Assembly: GCA_958430865.1 (NCBI GenBank)
Contig: CAUDNR010004420.1
Span: 1 to 34,186 of the forward strand
Reading direction: 5' to 3'
DNA: 34,186 nt
DNA from: Entrophospora sp. SA101
Taxonomy: Eukaryota; Glomeromycota; Glomeromycetes; Entrophosporales; Entrophosporaceae
Shown: piece after piece, positions 11,061 through 20,416 of the stretch
How positions within the stretch are numbered: position 1 is the first letter of the stretch
Layout of the letters: each line of letters opens with the position of its first letter
The notes under the pieces: model-generated
What the model was told of the DNA's origin: nothing
Database searches by the model: none
Seen by the model: only the letters and a program-made list of their open reading frames with translations
Translations under genes and position numbers: made by a program

Positions 11061-11885
11061 CTTTTAATTTTTATTAGAATTTAGTTTTTTTTTTCAAAAA
11101 AAAATTTTAAAATATGGTAGATCAATCAATAAGAAGATAAACGTGGCAAGAATGAATTTGACGAAGGGTAATTGGCCTATTAATTTCATATAGGAAAGAT
11201 TTTCAATAAATATTACGTAAATTCAAATACATAAGTAAACTCGACAAGTCGCCAAAATTTTTCAGCCCTTTTTTTCAATACTTAAAAATCTCCGATAAGT
11301 CGGTCAATCTATATAAAATCGCGATAAGCTGTAAGTCGGCCAACCCTTATTCTAGAATATATTAGATATGTAAATTACCCTCGATAAGTCGGTCTCGTAT
11401 GATATTTGCATTGAGTGAAAGGTCATCATTACTATTTTTAGTAACGTGTAATTATGAAGAAAAGAAAATTGTAAGGGAAATAATTTATTGCCTAACTTAA
11501 TATTTTAATAATAACATCTTCAAAAGGTTCCAGAACCCACTTAACAATGCTGTTAAGATTGAGAAAAAACTTTGTGAAGATTAAATCGTTCTAATAGAAG
11601 CTTGATATTTGAAGTAATTCCAAGCGTCTAAAAGAGTTAGAGGCCACAAAATTTATTTACACGTGATTAAAATTAGAAGCCTGATGTGAGGCGAGGACTT
11701 ATTATACAGAGAAAAATGCAATAGCCTGAAATTTACAGGCGCAATAATATAGTATAGTCAAATAAAATGGTTAATTAAAAGAACAGAAATTAATAACAAA
11801 CATGTAAGAAATAAAGCTCTACCAAGTTTCTTTCCTAATTCATAATTCCTGTATTAAAAACTATATTATTATTTTTTTTTTGGAG
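11061..11885. other. SEC31 upstream region with clustered GATAAGTCGG motifs
   Basis: The proximal part is the SEC31 leader and promoter. Between about 11240 and 11395 there are repeated variants of one motif: CGACAAGTCG, CGATAAGTCGGTC, GATAAGCTGTAAGTCGGCC and CGATAAGTCGGTC. The reverse complement of the end near 11350 reads AAGGGTTGGCCGACTT, and the left side near 11164 reads AAGGGTAATTGGCC, which is suggestive of imperfect terminal repeats of a small transposon. I find no clear target duplication. The remainder (11400-11885) shows nothing I can name. Confidence 0.35.
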
Positions 11886-13294
11886 TTAATGTCGTTCGTC
11901 AATAGTAAATAATTCTTTTGGGTTCGTTTGTAATGCAACCTTTTTTACTTCCTTTACAATGCTAAGGACATCGATTATATCATTCTGTAGTCATTAAAAG
12001 AAATAATTAGAGAAATAAACCTGCTAATTGTGAACAAATAAAGACATACCTTTAAACGCAGTACATTTTTTAAAATCACAAGGCTTTCTGGAACACTTCC
12101 CCATGTTGTTACAATTCGATATTGACACGTTTCAAGCACGAAATAATATTTAAGGTCCGCATCATAATACATGACATACATTCTTCCATTAAAACCTTTG
12201 TTGAATGTGTGAAATTAGTTTCAACTATACAAAGAAACATTTGGTACAAGTTTTTTCCATAGTTATCTCCATGAGTTATTCCATGTAGAACAATATTCTT
12301 CACTTTTTTTATCGATTCCTTCGTGAATTTCAACTTCTTCAGTATACGGTCTAACTGATCTTTCATTTCTCGAAATAATTTTTGTTTGTATGAAATTGGT
12401 TTCGAATTTTGAGGGTCTTCATATTAATGTGTAATGTTCCTAACCGAAAATCGAATATTCGGAAATCGATTTGTTCAAGGATATTTGAATATATATAATT
12501 TATTTCATAATTATTTTTGGATACTCGTAATTATTTTGAATATTCATAATCATTTCAAGCAATATTTGATAATTCACAAATGATTATCGATTGGTAACAA
12601 ATAGGACCAATTTATTTGTAACTTATCCTATTATAATAAACATTTTTCAAAGATAATAAAGATAACTTATATTTTTACAACAATTAAAATATTTGTTCAG
12701 AAAACATTTTCATTTAAAAAGCAATTCCTTCAAAACCAAATGGAATTTATAGAAAATTTTCTCCTAATACTTTAGGAACTACCAATTGTATAAATCATTC
12801 AAAATGTCATTCTTATGCCTGATAAAAAAAAAAAAATGATGGTAGTTTTTTTTATTTGTATGATGATATAATTTATCAAATAATTTTTTTGATATAGCTT
12901 GAAATGAACAATCAAATTGATGTCCAAAAAGAGCTTTATCAATTAAAAAACAAGAAAAAATTAATAATAGCTTGTTAGAATTTATACAAATGTCTAAAAT
13001 AATGAGTGTCCAAAATAATTACGAGTATTTGAATAAATATTCGAAATTCGTAATTTTGGATTTACGAATATTCGAATAGGGCGTTAGAATTACGGTTAGG
13101 AACCCTACATCTGTGTATGTTTCTGCTCCGAAATATTCCAAGTCATCAAAACAAAAGATAATATCGATGTTGTGTCCTGATTGTTTTTTTTTCTCACTCT
13201 TCTCTGGACAAATTCTTACGCACAATTGATGCCAAAGATATTTCTTCACAACTGGGATTACAGAATAAAGAATTAAAATAAAATATTGAAACAC
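11886..13294 (-). pseudogene. Orphan gene, frameshifted and split by a transposon remnant
   Basis: Three coding-like segments read in order on the minus strand. The upstream one (about 13108-13251, after a TCCCAG acceptor-like site) reads through SGHNIDIIFCFDDLEYFGAE. After the inserted element, the frame resumes near 12424 (EDPQNSKPISYKQKLFRE) and runs through the region from 12366. A 1-base frameshift lies near 12210, after which the frame reads NGRMYVMYYDADLKYYFVLE down to a GTATGT donor at 12049. The last exon, complement(11886..11984), ends LFTIDERH-stop. I do not recognise the family. The amino-acid composition and splice sites suggest a formerly real multi-exon gene. It is a pseudogene because of the frameshift and the insertion. 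The second copy is at 31014-32422. Confidence 0.5.
12432..13107. mobile_element. Non-autonomous hAT-like element remnant with terminal inverted repeats
   Basis: The terminal inverted repeats are GTTCCTAACCG (12436-12446) and CGGTTAGGAAC (13093-13103), extending imperfectly outward to TAATG/CCCTA. Subterminal sequences at both ends carry palindromic CGAATATTCG-type motifs, as hAT elements often do. The outer flanks share only a degraded 8-mer (CACATTAA and CACAGATG on the minus strand, 5 of 8 bases). Removing the element brings two coding segments of the orphan gene together. I see no usable transposase frame inside. Confidence 0.5.
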
Positions 13295-13583
13295 AAAGCT
13301 ACTATTACATTAAATCCTACCAGAAAACTTCATACTCACTGATGAACTTGGATTTCCTCACATGGTAAGGAGACAATCATTAATTAATGGAACCAAAAGG
13401 TGGCAATTCAGCCAACTTTCAGAATTTCTATTGAGAAGTGGATTCCATGGAGCTTCAAAAAAGATAATCTAGTAAAAAGAATGGAAGGTAAATTATTATG
13501 AATGTTGGATATAAGTCTTATGTAAGCTTTCAATAGATAATGTAAAATGCTAGATATAGAAATTAAAAAGAAAATATTAGGGG

Positions 13584-13655
13584 TGTTCAAAGTTGTTCCT
13601 GTTCCTTGTTGTACAATACCTTATTAGGTAAGGAAATAAGAATCAACTTTGAGCA
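13584..13655. mobile_element. Short fold-back (MITE-like) sequence
   Basis: TGTTCAAAGTTG (13584-13595) pairs with CAACTTTGAGCA (13644-13655) with one mismatch. An inner pair, CCTTA and TAAGG, lies around 13619-13633. The whole 72-bp stretch could fold into a hairpin. It resembles the joined ends of a deleted transposon. No target duplication was identified. Confidence 0.35.
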
Positions 13656-14283
13656 GAAATTTCCTAGTTGTTTCCATAACTTCTATATTTGGGATGATCT
13701 ACATAATAAAATTTACGCGTTTTTTAACAAAGATGTCAACTCGTGAAAGAATTGAAGAGGCATTGTTTCTAAATCTATTCCAAGAAATAACTGAATTGGA
13801 TGAATTTGATGAAAGTTTTTTTGTTTCACGTCATTATTATTAGTAGAAGTTACCTGAACCGGATAAATGTTTTGAACTGGACGAGGCTGTTGTAGATTAT
13901 TAGTAGAAGCTATTTTATGATATTCTTGTTTTCTTGTTTTCATTTTTTATTTTTATTTTTTATTTTTTATTTTTATTTTTTTTTTCCAAATTTGGAAATG
14001 CAGTCAGGGAGATTTCCAAATTTGGAAATCAATTCTAGAAATTTTGTTGATCAATTCATATACACTACAAATGAGTTTAGAAAACACTCCCCCGTTATGT
14101 TATGTCGCGTCTTTTTATATAAAACTTTAAAAAATAACTGTTAAATAATACTCTTTTGGATATATAGTTTCATAATCCCTGCTCATCCCCAAAGCTTTAC
14201 AAAGTAGTTTTTTCAGAAATAAAACTTGAAATTGCGATTTTTTTTTTTTTTTTTTTCATAGAATCATATGTATATAAATTATA
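13656..14283. other. Non-coding region with twin palindromes and T-rich tracts
   Basis: Short overlapping frames lie on both strands at 13649-13943, one acidic on plus and one Gln/Asn/Pro-rich on minus. Neither has a recognisable domain, so I do not call a gene. A T-rich run (about 13938-13986) is followed by two near-identical palindromes, TTTCCAAATTTGGAAA (13983-13998) and ATTTCCAAATTTGGAAAT (14012-14029). A 19-T run is at 14238-14256. Confidence 0.4.
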
Positions 14284-14463
14284 ATGACAAATACAACACT
14301 CAAATCAAAAGATTTACCATGCTTATTTGAAAATCTTGTTGAGAGATATCAAAATACTCTTTTAGTTCAGTGTGAAACTAAGGAGAATCAGAAACAGCAT
14401 TTTGCATCAGGAGAAAAATCAACTGAAAGAGCAAAACTTTTGGCTAAGTATTATTTTCATTAA
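14284..14463 (+). CDS. Small hypothetical ORF, 59 aa, possibly a fragment
   Basis: The ATG at 14284 opens MTNTTLKSKDLPCLFENLVE and ends AKLLAKYYFH-stop. Composition is coding-like. A second coding-like stretch follows in another frame at about 14475-14588 (FEKHNNQLVANNYFIEHLKK), so this may be two parts of one decayed gene or an unmodelled spliced gene. I recognise no family. In the second block the same ORF is at 33411-33590. Confidence 0.3.
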   Translation: MTNTTLKSKDLPCLFENLVERYQNTLLVQCETKENQKQHFASGEKSTERAKLLAKYYFH

Positions 14464-14602
14464 TTATTTAGAAAATTATTCTATTTGAAAAACATAATAA
14501 TCAACTTGTTGCTAATAATTATTTTATTGAGCATTTAAAAAAGATAGATAATTCAAGGTCATCATATATCATAGAAGAAAATGAATAAGAAAATTCATTA
14601 TA

Positions 14603-14612
14603 NNNNNNNNNN
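14603..14612. other. Assembly gap (10 N)
   Basis: Ten Ns interrupt the sequence. Bases up to 14602 match the second block up to 33729, where a tandem array begins. The sequence after the gap is unrelated to that array, so the true gap size is unknown and the join is a scaffolding inference. Confidence 0.95.
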
Positions 14613-14892
14613 AAAAAATCCTTATTAATGAAAATTTATATATGTGATCAACTATGTTTGTAAATCATATGATGTGAGACACCCCAATGACTCATGCATT
14701 TGCTATGAAAAATCTTGTGATTACTATGTATAGCAATTTTTTAATTGCGTGTGAAACTTCAATTTTTCAAAATAATAAAAATTAAAATGATATAAAAGAT
14801 ATAAAACAAAAAACAGTTGCACCGCTTTATAACAATTTCTTTCTCACTCTTTTAAATCTTTCAAATTTTTTAATATATAAAAATTCTTCAAA
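14613..14892. other. Upstream region of the BTB-TLDc gene
   Basis: This is AT-rich sequence after the gap with no gene that I can support. The last 90 bases, T- and A-rich with a TATATAAAAATTC string just before the ATG, probably hold the leader of the gene at 14893. Confidence 0.3.
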
Positions 14893-15058
14893 ATGCCTAA
14901 TAGTTTATTATTTAATAATATTTTAAATCCTAATCAAGATTCTTTACCATTAAAATATCTTAATAAGCTTGTGAATGATTTAGCCGATTTGTTGAATGAA
15001 TCAGATTTCTATGATGTAGAAATTAAAGTTGGAGATGCCGAAGCTGATGTTGATGTTA

Positions 15059-15102
<44 letters not shown>

Positions 15103-16182
15103 GTCGTTGTTAAAACTTTTAAAGCTCATTCCAATATTTTGAAAGCAAGATCTTCATATTTTAAAGCAGCATTATCAAATAATTGGATGAAAAAATCTGA
15201 AGATGGAATTATTTTATTTGAAAAAAAAAATATTTCTCCAAAAATATTTGAAGTTCTTTTAAAGTAAGAATTTGAATAATTAATTAATTAATTAATCATG
15301 GTTTATTTTAAAAATTAACTTTAAATTTTTTTTTTAAAAAAAAGATATATTTATAATGGAATTATCAATATAGATGATTTGGATCCAAATGAAATTATTG
15401 AACTTCTTGAAGCAAGTGATGAATTAAACTTTAATGAATTGATTGAGGATTTACAAAGTTACTTAATTGTAGAAGAAAAAGAATGGATTCAACAAAATTT
15501 AATCTATGCTCATAAAATTTCATCAAGGCATCAATTATTTAATCTACTTCAAGATTACTGTAGTGAATTAATTTGTAATGAACCAGAATTATTTTTAAAG
15601 TCTAGTGATATTTCAACAATAGAAGAATTAATGCTTATCTCTATATTGAAAAGAGATAATTTAAGACTAGATGAAATTGATATTTGGGATTATATTATAC
15701 AATGGGGAATGGGACAAAATGAAAAATTGGATAAAGATATTTCAGAGTGGAAAAAAGATGATTTCATAGAGTTAAAAAATATATTAAAGGATATCATCCC
15801 ATTAATAAGGTTCAATGAAATTTCTTCAAGTGATTTTTATTATAAAATTTCACCATTTAAAAAAGCTTTTAATAAAGAAGTGTATGAAGAAATCCTTCAA
15901 TATCATCTTACTGATAAATGGAAACCAAACATACTGGTTCAAAAAGGTCCAAGAGCAATAAAAGGAAAACTTTTAAATTTAAAATCGAAGTTTTTAATTT
16001 CTAACTGGATTGATTGGAAAATAAATATATACAACAAGAATGATCCACAATATGAATTTAAATTAATTTATAGCGGAACTAGGGATGGATTTACTAGGTC
16101 AGCATTTGAGGATAGATGTTACAATATCAAACAAACTATAACAATCACTTGTACTAAACAAAATTATTTTTTTCTTGATTGA
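14893..16182 (+). CDS. BTB-BACK-TLDc protein, C-terminally truncated in TLDc
   Basis: Exons 14893-15263 and 15345-16182 (AA/GTAAGA donor, AAAG acceptor) encode 402 aa. The BTB domain includes ESDFYDVEIKVGD, FKAHSNILKARSSYFKAAL and KYIYNGI after splicing. A run of 13 Asp from a (GAT)13 tract (15061-15099) sits in its early loop. A BACK-like helical domain follows, and a TLDc domain starts at LIYSGTRDGFTRSAFEDRC. After YNIKQTITI (base 16147) the sequence departs from the second copy and reads TCTKQNYFFLD-stop, so most of the TLDc domain is missing. BTB-BACK proteins usually act as Cullin-3 adaptors or scaffolds, and this domain set is heavily expanded in Glomeromycotina. Whether the shortened product works is unknown. 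It may be the 5' half of a gene broken by a local rearrangement. Confidence 0.7.
15061..16147 (+). repeat. Local direct repeat, copy 1 (partner 17087-18164, offset 2017)
   Basis: From the end of the GAT tract to base 16147 the sequence equals 17117-18164, including the intron, at a constant offset of 2,017. The GAT tract has 13 units here and 10 in the partner. The left edge lies in the GAT tract and the right edge is ACAATCA at 16141-16147. Confidence 0.85.
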
Positions 16183-16301
16183 AAGGCTCGACGTATGCGT
16201 GAAAGATTGATTATTAAAGGTTTTTTTTTTTACAATCAATATTATCATTCATTATTGATGGATAGATATTTGATCTTTTTTTTATCTCACTATCTACATC
16301 T

Positions 16302-16544
16302 ACACTACAAAACAAGACAATGCTTAAGAAAAAACCTATACCCGAATATAATATAGTCAGTACTAATTAAGATTATGCTTTGATAAAACGAATATACACG
16401 GTAAACCAATGTTTTTATTATCTACCTATTAAAATTTATCAATTTATTAAGATTTTTTTAAACCGATGTTTTTTTTTGTGAAAACATAGACTCGGTTTAA
16501 AGAGTTATGACTGTACGGTATTTTTATTTATGTTTTTGTAGTGT
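16302..16544. mobile_element. Possible MITE with ACACTACAAAA ends
   Basis: ACACTACAAAA at 16302-16312 is inverted at 16534-16544 (TTTTGTAGTGT). Inside, TTTAAACCGA and TCGGTTTAAA form another inverted pair at about 16458-16501. The ends resemble CACTA-type termini, but I find no matching 3-bp target duplication. It lies just after the truncated BTB-TLDc gene. Confidence 0.35.
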
Positions 16545-16667
16545 TTGTTAAATTGCCCACACAAATTTTTTCTTACAAAATAACCAATATCATTTTGTTG
16601 TTACACGTCATAAAATTTTTTTCATCATTATCATCAGAAAGAAGAGAATTTTTATATAAAATTTATA

Positions 16668-17086
16668 ATGAAATGTTTAATAATACAGAGGTTGGTTTTG
16701 ATTATTATTTTTTTCACTAGTCAAAAACAAGAAAACTTTCTGAAAATGGAAATCACATTGTTTATTTACGAGATTAGATTAAATGATGCAATTTATAAAG
16801 AAGGCAATCCAAAAAAATGTAACAAGTGTAAATTGGTAAATACTCTGATAGATTCTGTGAAGGTTGTATTAGTTTACGAGTCTTTTTAATACTTGGTTAT
16901 CTGGAAATGGCATAGTTAATAACTTTATTCAGCAATGTCAAATGAAGTCATTTTGCCATCTTTTATTTTAGAATGGATACCTCTTGAGCAATTTGAAGAT
17001 ATAACAAAATTGACTAAAGGTGGATTTAGCTCATTCTATACTTCTGGATGGACTAGAGGAGGGATAATTGATTTAATGAAGAGGAA
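16668..17086 (+). pseudogene. N-terminal fragment of a protein kinase, frameshifted
   Basis: The plus strand carries, in shifting frames, the leader typical of the expanded AM-fungal kinase family: a CNKC pair (about 16820), an FCEGC pair (about 16852), NTWLSGNGIVNNFIQQCQ (about 16888), then ILEWIPLEQFEDITKLTKGG at about 16967, the start of the kinase fold with the Gly-rich loop. The sequence stops at GGIID (about 17072) and passes into the GAT tract of the BTB-TLDc copy. No catalytic HRD or DFG motif is present. At least two frameshifts separate the pieces. This is a relic, joined out of frame to the BTB gene. Confidence 0.65.
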
Positions 17087-17119
<33 letters not shown>

Positions 17120-18164
17120 GTCGTTGTTAAAACTTTTAAAGCTCATTCCAATATTTTGAAAGCAAGATCTTCATATTTTAAAGCAGCATTATCAAATAAT
17201 TGGATGAAAAAATCTGAAGATGGAATTATTTTATTTGAAAAAAAAAATATTTCTCCAAAAATATTTGAAGTTCTTTTAAAGTAAGAATTTGAATAATTAA
17301 TTAATTAATTAATCATGGTTTATTTTAAAAATTAACTTTAAATTTTTTTTTTAAAAAAAAGATATATTTATAATGGAATTATCAATATAGATGATTTGGA
17401 TCCAAATGAAATTATTGAACTTCTTGAAGCAAGTGATGAATTAAACTTTAATGAATTGATTGAGGATTTACAAAGTTACTTAATTGTAGAAGAAAAAGAA
17501 TGGATTCAACAAAATTTAATCTATGCTCATAAAATTTCATCAAGGCATCAATTATTTAATCTACTTCAAGATTACTGTAGTGAATTAATTTGTAATGAAC
17601 CAGAATTATTTTTAAAGTCTAGTGATATTTCAACAATAGAAGAATTAATGCTTATCTCTATATTGAAAAGAGATAATTTAAGACTAGATGAAATTGATAT
17701 TTGGGATTATATTATACAATGGGGAATGGGACAAAATGAAAAATTGGATAAAGATATTTCAGAGTGGAAAAAAGATGATTTCATAGAGTTAAAAAATATA
17801 TTAAAGGATATCATCCCATTAATAAGGTTCAATGAAATTTCTTCAAGTGATTTTTATTATAAAATTTCACCATTTAAAAAAGCTTTTAATAAAGAAGTGT
17901 ATGAAGAAATCCTTCAATATCATCTTACTGATAAATGGAAACCAAACATACTGGTTCAAAAAGGTCCAAGAGCAATAAAAGGAAAACTTTTAAATTTAAA
18001 ATCGAAGTTTTTAATTTCTAACTGGATTGATTGGAAAATAAATATATACAACAAGAATGATCCACAATATGAATTTAAATTAATTTATAGCGGAACTAGG
18101 GATGGATTTACTAGGTCAGCATTTGAGGATAGATGTTACAATATCAAACAAACTATAACAATCA
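17087..18164 (+). repeat. Local direct repeat, copy 2 (partner 15061-16147)
   Basis: See copy 1. The left edge is the (GAT)10 tract at 17087-17116, directly abutting the kinase relic. The right edge is ACAATCA at 18158-18164, after which this copy keeps the genuine TLDc sequence. Confidence 0.85.
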
Positions 18165-18571
18165 TGAAAATTAAAGAAACAGGTGAATTGGTTGGTGGCT
18201 ACAATCCAGTTTGTTGGAATATAAAAGGAAGGCCTCCAAATGATTATTATTCAATTGATACTGATAAAAGTTTTATTTTCAAGATTGATGAAAATCAAAT
18301 AAAAAATTTAATATTAAGTAGAGTTGTAAAACCTAAATTTGCAATATTCCATGATAACCAATATTTTAACATTACTACAGATAATATTCAATTTTATGAA
18401 AGTGGTATACATTTTAATGATTTACGGTTTTATAAAAGTTTTAGCAATCAACCTTATTGTTTTTATTCTTTTTTGAATTCTTATGAAAATAATTTGAATC
18501 TTAGAAATAATAAACAGACTGTACACTTATTAGAAGAGTATGAAGTATATAGATTAGTAAAAATAAAGTAA
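17087..18571 (+). pseudogene. BTB-BACK-TLDc gene copy, 5'-truncated but with complete TLDc end
   Basis: Coding segments 17117-17280 (spliced at 17281-17361) and 17362-18571 match the first copy, then continue beyond 18164 through the rest of the TLDc domain. They include LVGGYNPVCWN, DYYSIDTDKSFIFKI and a hydrophilic tail ending VYRLVKIK-stop. The start codon and the first third of the BTB domain are missing: upstream of the GAT tract is a kinase relic in another frame, and the BTB frame meets a stop at about 17069. The first in-frame ATG is near 17204, inside the BTB fold. The two copies together hold all parts of one full gene, each lacking one end. Confidence 0.7.
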
Positions 18572-19283
18572 TTCTTTAATATTTTATCAAGAATATAGAG
18601 GAGGAAGTAGGGAAGCTTTGGCACCATCTACGCTCACAAATAATGTTTAAAGACTGACTAAAAAAAATAGATTATCAAGAATTTATTTGATAATTTTAAT
18701 TATATATGGGCATTATTATATGTGCCCATAATTTTTATAGAAGCTGAAATTATACATTATATATTATTATGTTAACCAATTCAAAGGTTAATCATAGTAA
18801 ATGCTTCATACACGAGGGGTCAGGCATCCCCTAATCTGCCTAATTAACATTTAATTTAAGTATTGTAATATATATTCCATACCAAAGAATTTTGTCAGAA
18901 TAATCATTCGCATAATTATTATTTTCTAATTCAGTTAACGTCAATATAGTGAAAGAAGGTTCTAAAGATTACAATCCGGCCAAGATAGTAGTTGCTTGTT
19001 TGATTGACTAATATTTCAGCACGTCTAATTAATTTTATGAATTAATTAATTATGAATTGTGGAAATCAAATTCAAACGTTTAAATGCTTTCGATTCTAAT
19101 TTCTATTTTCTGGTCAATAAAAATAGTTCTAATTTTGGATTTTAAAATTATTAATTATTTATAATATGACGAATGACGATGCTTGAAAATAAAAACAATT
19201 TTTTTTGTTTGATGTCATGTCAATGCATTGCAAAAATTCCCATCTGTTAGAAGTATTGCAATAAAAAAATTTTATGATAACAA
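18572..19283. other. Intergenic, one perfect hairpin
   Basis: I see no coding frame to support. TATGGGCA (18705-18712) and TGCCCATA (18723-18730) form a perfect 8-bp stem with a 10-nt loop. It lies 134 bp after the BTB-TLDc stop and could be a 3' structure or a transposon relic. The remainder is AT-rich and featureless to me. Confidence 0.4.
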
Positions 19284-20306
19284 GATGTTGATGATTATGA
19301 TGATTTGACATTCGAGATTATTGATGGTAGAAAATTTATTGCGCATTTATCACAAGGTAAATTGTAAGTTAATTATTTATTAATTCACCTAGACTTTCTA
19401 AAGCTTTATGTTATTTTTATAGTAAATGTCTAGATTAGAAATTTTAGAAATTTATCACAACATTTACGGAATGGTAAATTTTCTTCTCCTGTGAAAGGAA
19501 TATTAGAGAATGGTGGTGCATTTGTAATATTGGGCAAATTGATTGATTTTAATGATATTTAATTAAATCATCAAACTTCTCCTATGACAATCTAATAATC
19601 CCTTGATGTGGACCTGGCAGAGGAATTTCCAAATCATCATTAGAGGTTGGTTGGAATCGTCCAAAAAAAAAAATCCTTAGTCGACTAAAAATTTTTTTTA
19701 ATAATAATATTTCTTATTTTTTTTTTTTTTAATTTGCAAATTACGAATTCATTTCCATTTGAATCTTCACTTTTTCAAAATACTTCCACACAAAACCATG
19801 TGTTGCGATTCGTTTTTTTAAAAGGTCTTCTGGAACCACCGCTTAAATCATTGGAACTTGAAGCCAATGAACTATTGGACCTTGTATCGGAAGTGTTTAT
19901 TAGTACACATGTAAAATTATCACCACCATTGTCGTCATCATCATCATATCGATGGTATTGATACTCTTCCACATAGAAATTTTCCATTTTGAATGATAAA
20001 ACATAAAACTCGTAATTGGTCAGACAATAATAATATTAGCATAGTATTAATATTAGCATTAGTATTAGTATTAGTAGTATTAGTAGTATTAGTAGTTGAC
20101 TAATTAGTCGACTATTTTAGTAACTCCAACCTCTAATCATCATTTGTTGGAATTGATATAGTAATTGATTTGAATGATTTTAAAAAAGAATCACCAACAA
20201 ATCTGGTTATAATTGGACATAATATATTTAATGGTTTACCTTTTCCAAATGATACTTTTGATTTGTTCATCAAAAAATATGTCAAGCTCACTAACAATTG
20301 ATCAAT
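19284..20306 (+). pseudogene. SAM-dependent methyltransferase relic, interrupted by a hAT-like element
   Basis: Plus-strand pieces in order: DLTFEIIDGRKF (about 19303), LRNGKFSSPVKGILENGG (about 19465), a degraded glycine motif near 19609 (LDVGPG in one frame, DVDLAEEFPNHH in the next), then after the insertion VGIDIVIDLNDFKKESPTNL and NIFNGLPFPNDTFDLFIKK (to 20306). This order matches the class I methyltransferases expanded in AM fungi: IDGRxFHN leader, FSSPV, LDxGCGPG, FxGIDI, LPFPDNTFD. Several frameshifts and stops exclude function. The element at 19641-20135 lies between EEFPNHH and VGIDI. Confidence 0.6.
19641..20135 (-). mobile_element. 495-bp hAT-like element with 8-bp TSD ATCATCAT
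   Basis: TAGAGGTTGG (19641-19650) is inverted at the other end as CCAACCTCTA (20126-20135). Directly outside both ends is ATCATCAT (19633-19640 and 20136-20143), a perfect 8-bp target duplication as made by hAT transposases. Both subterminal regions carry the palindrome TAGTCGACTA (19679 and 20106). On the minus strand a frame starting at 19987 (MENFYVEEYQYHRYDDDDD) reaches NTWFCVEVF, a TGA, then KSEDSNGNEFVICKL, resembling the start of a BED zinc finger. It therefore looks like an internally deleted hAT transposon that keeps a broken transposase N-terminus. Confidence 0.75.
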
Positions 20307-20416
20307 GGTGTTGGATTGAATTATTAATAAATATAATAATGGGTTATATTATGATGTGATAAAGAGAATATGTTTATATGATTATTATTCATTATTATTA
20401 TTAGGAAAATGAACCC

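Noticed and set aside
13649..13943. Overlapping small ORFs on both strands
   Set aside because: There is no domain, no splice support and no way to choose a strand; I described the region without calling a gene.
19734..19961. Plus-strand ORF of 75 aa
   Set aside because: It lies inside the hAT-like element, opposite the more convincing BED-like minus-strand fragment.
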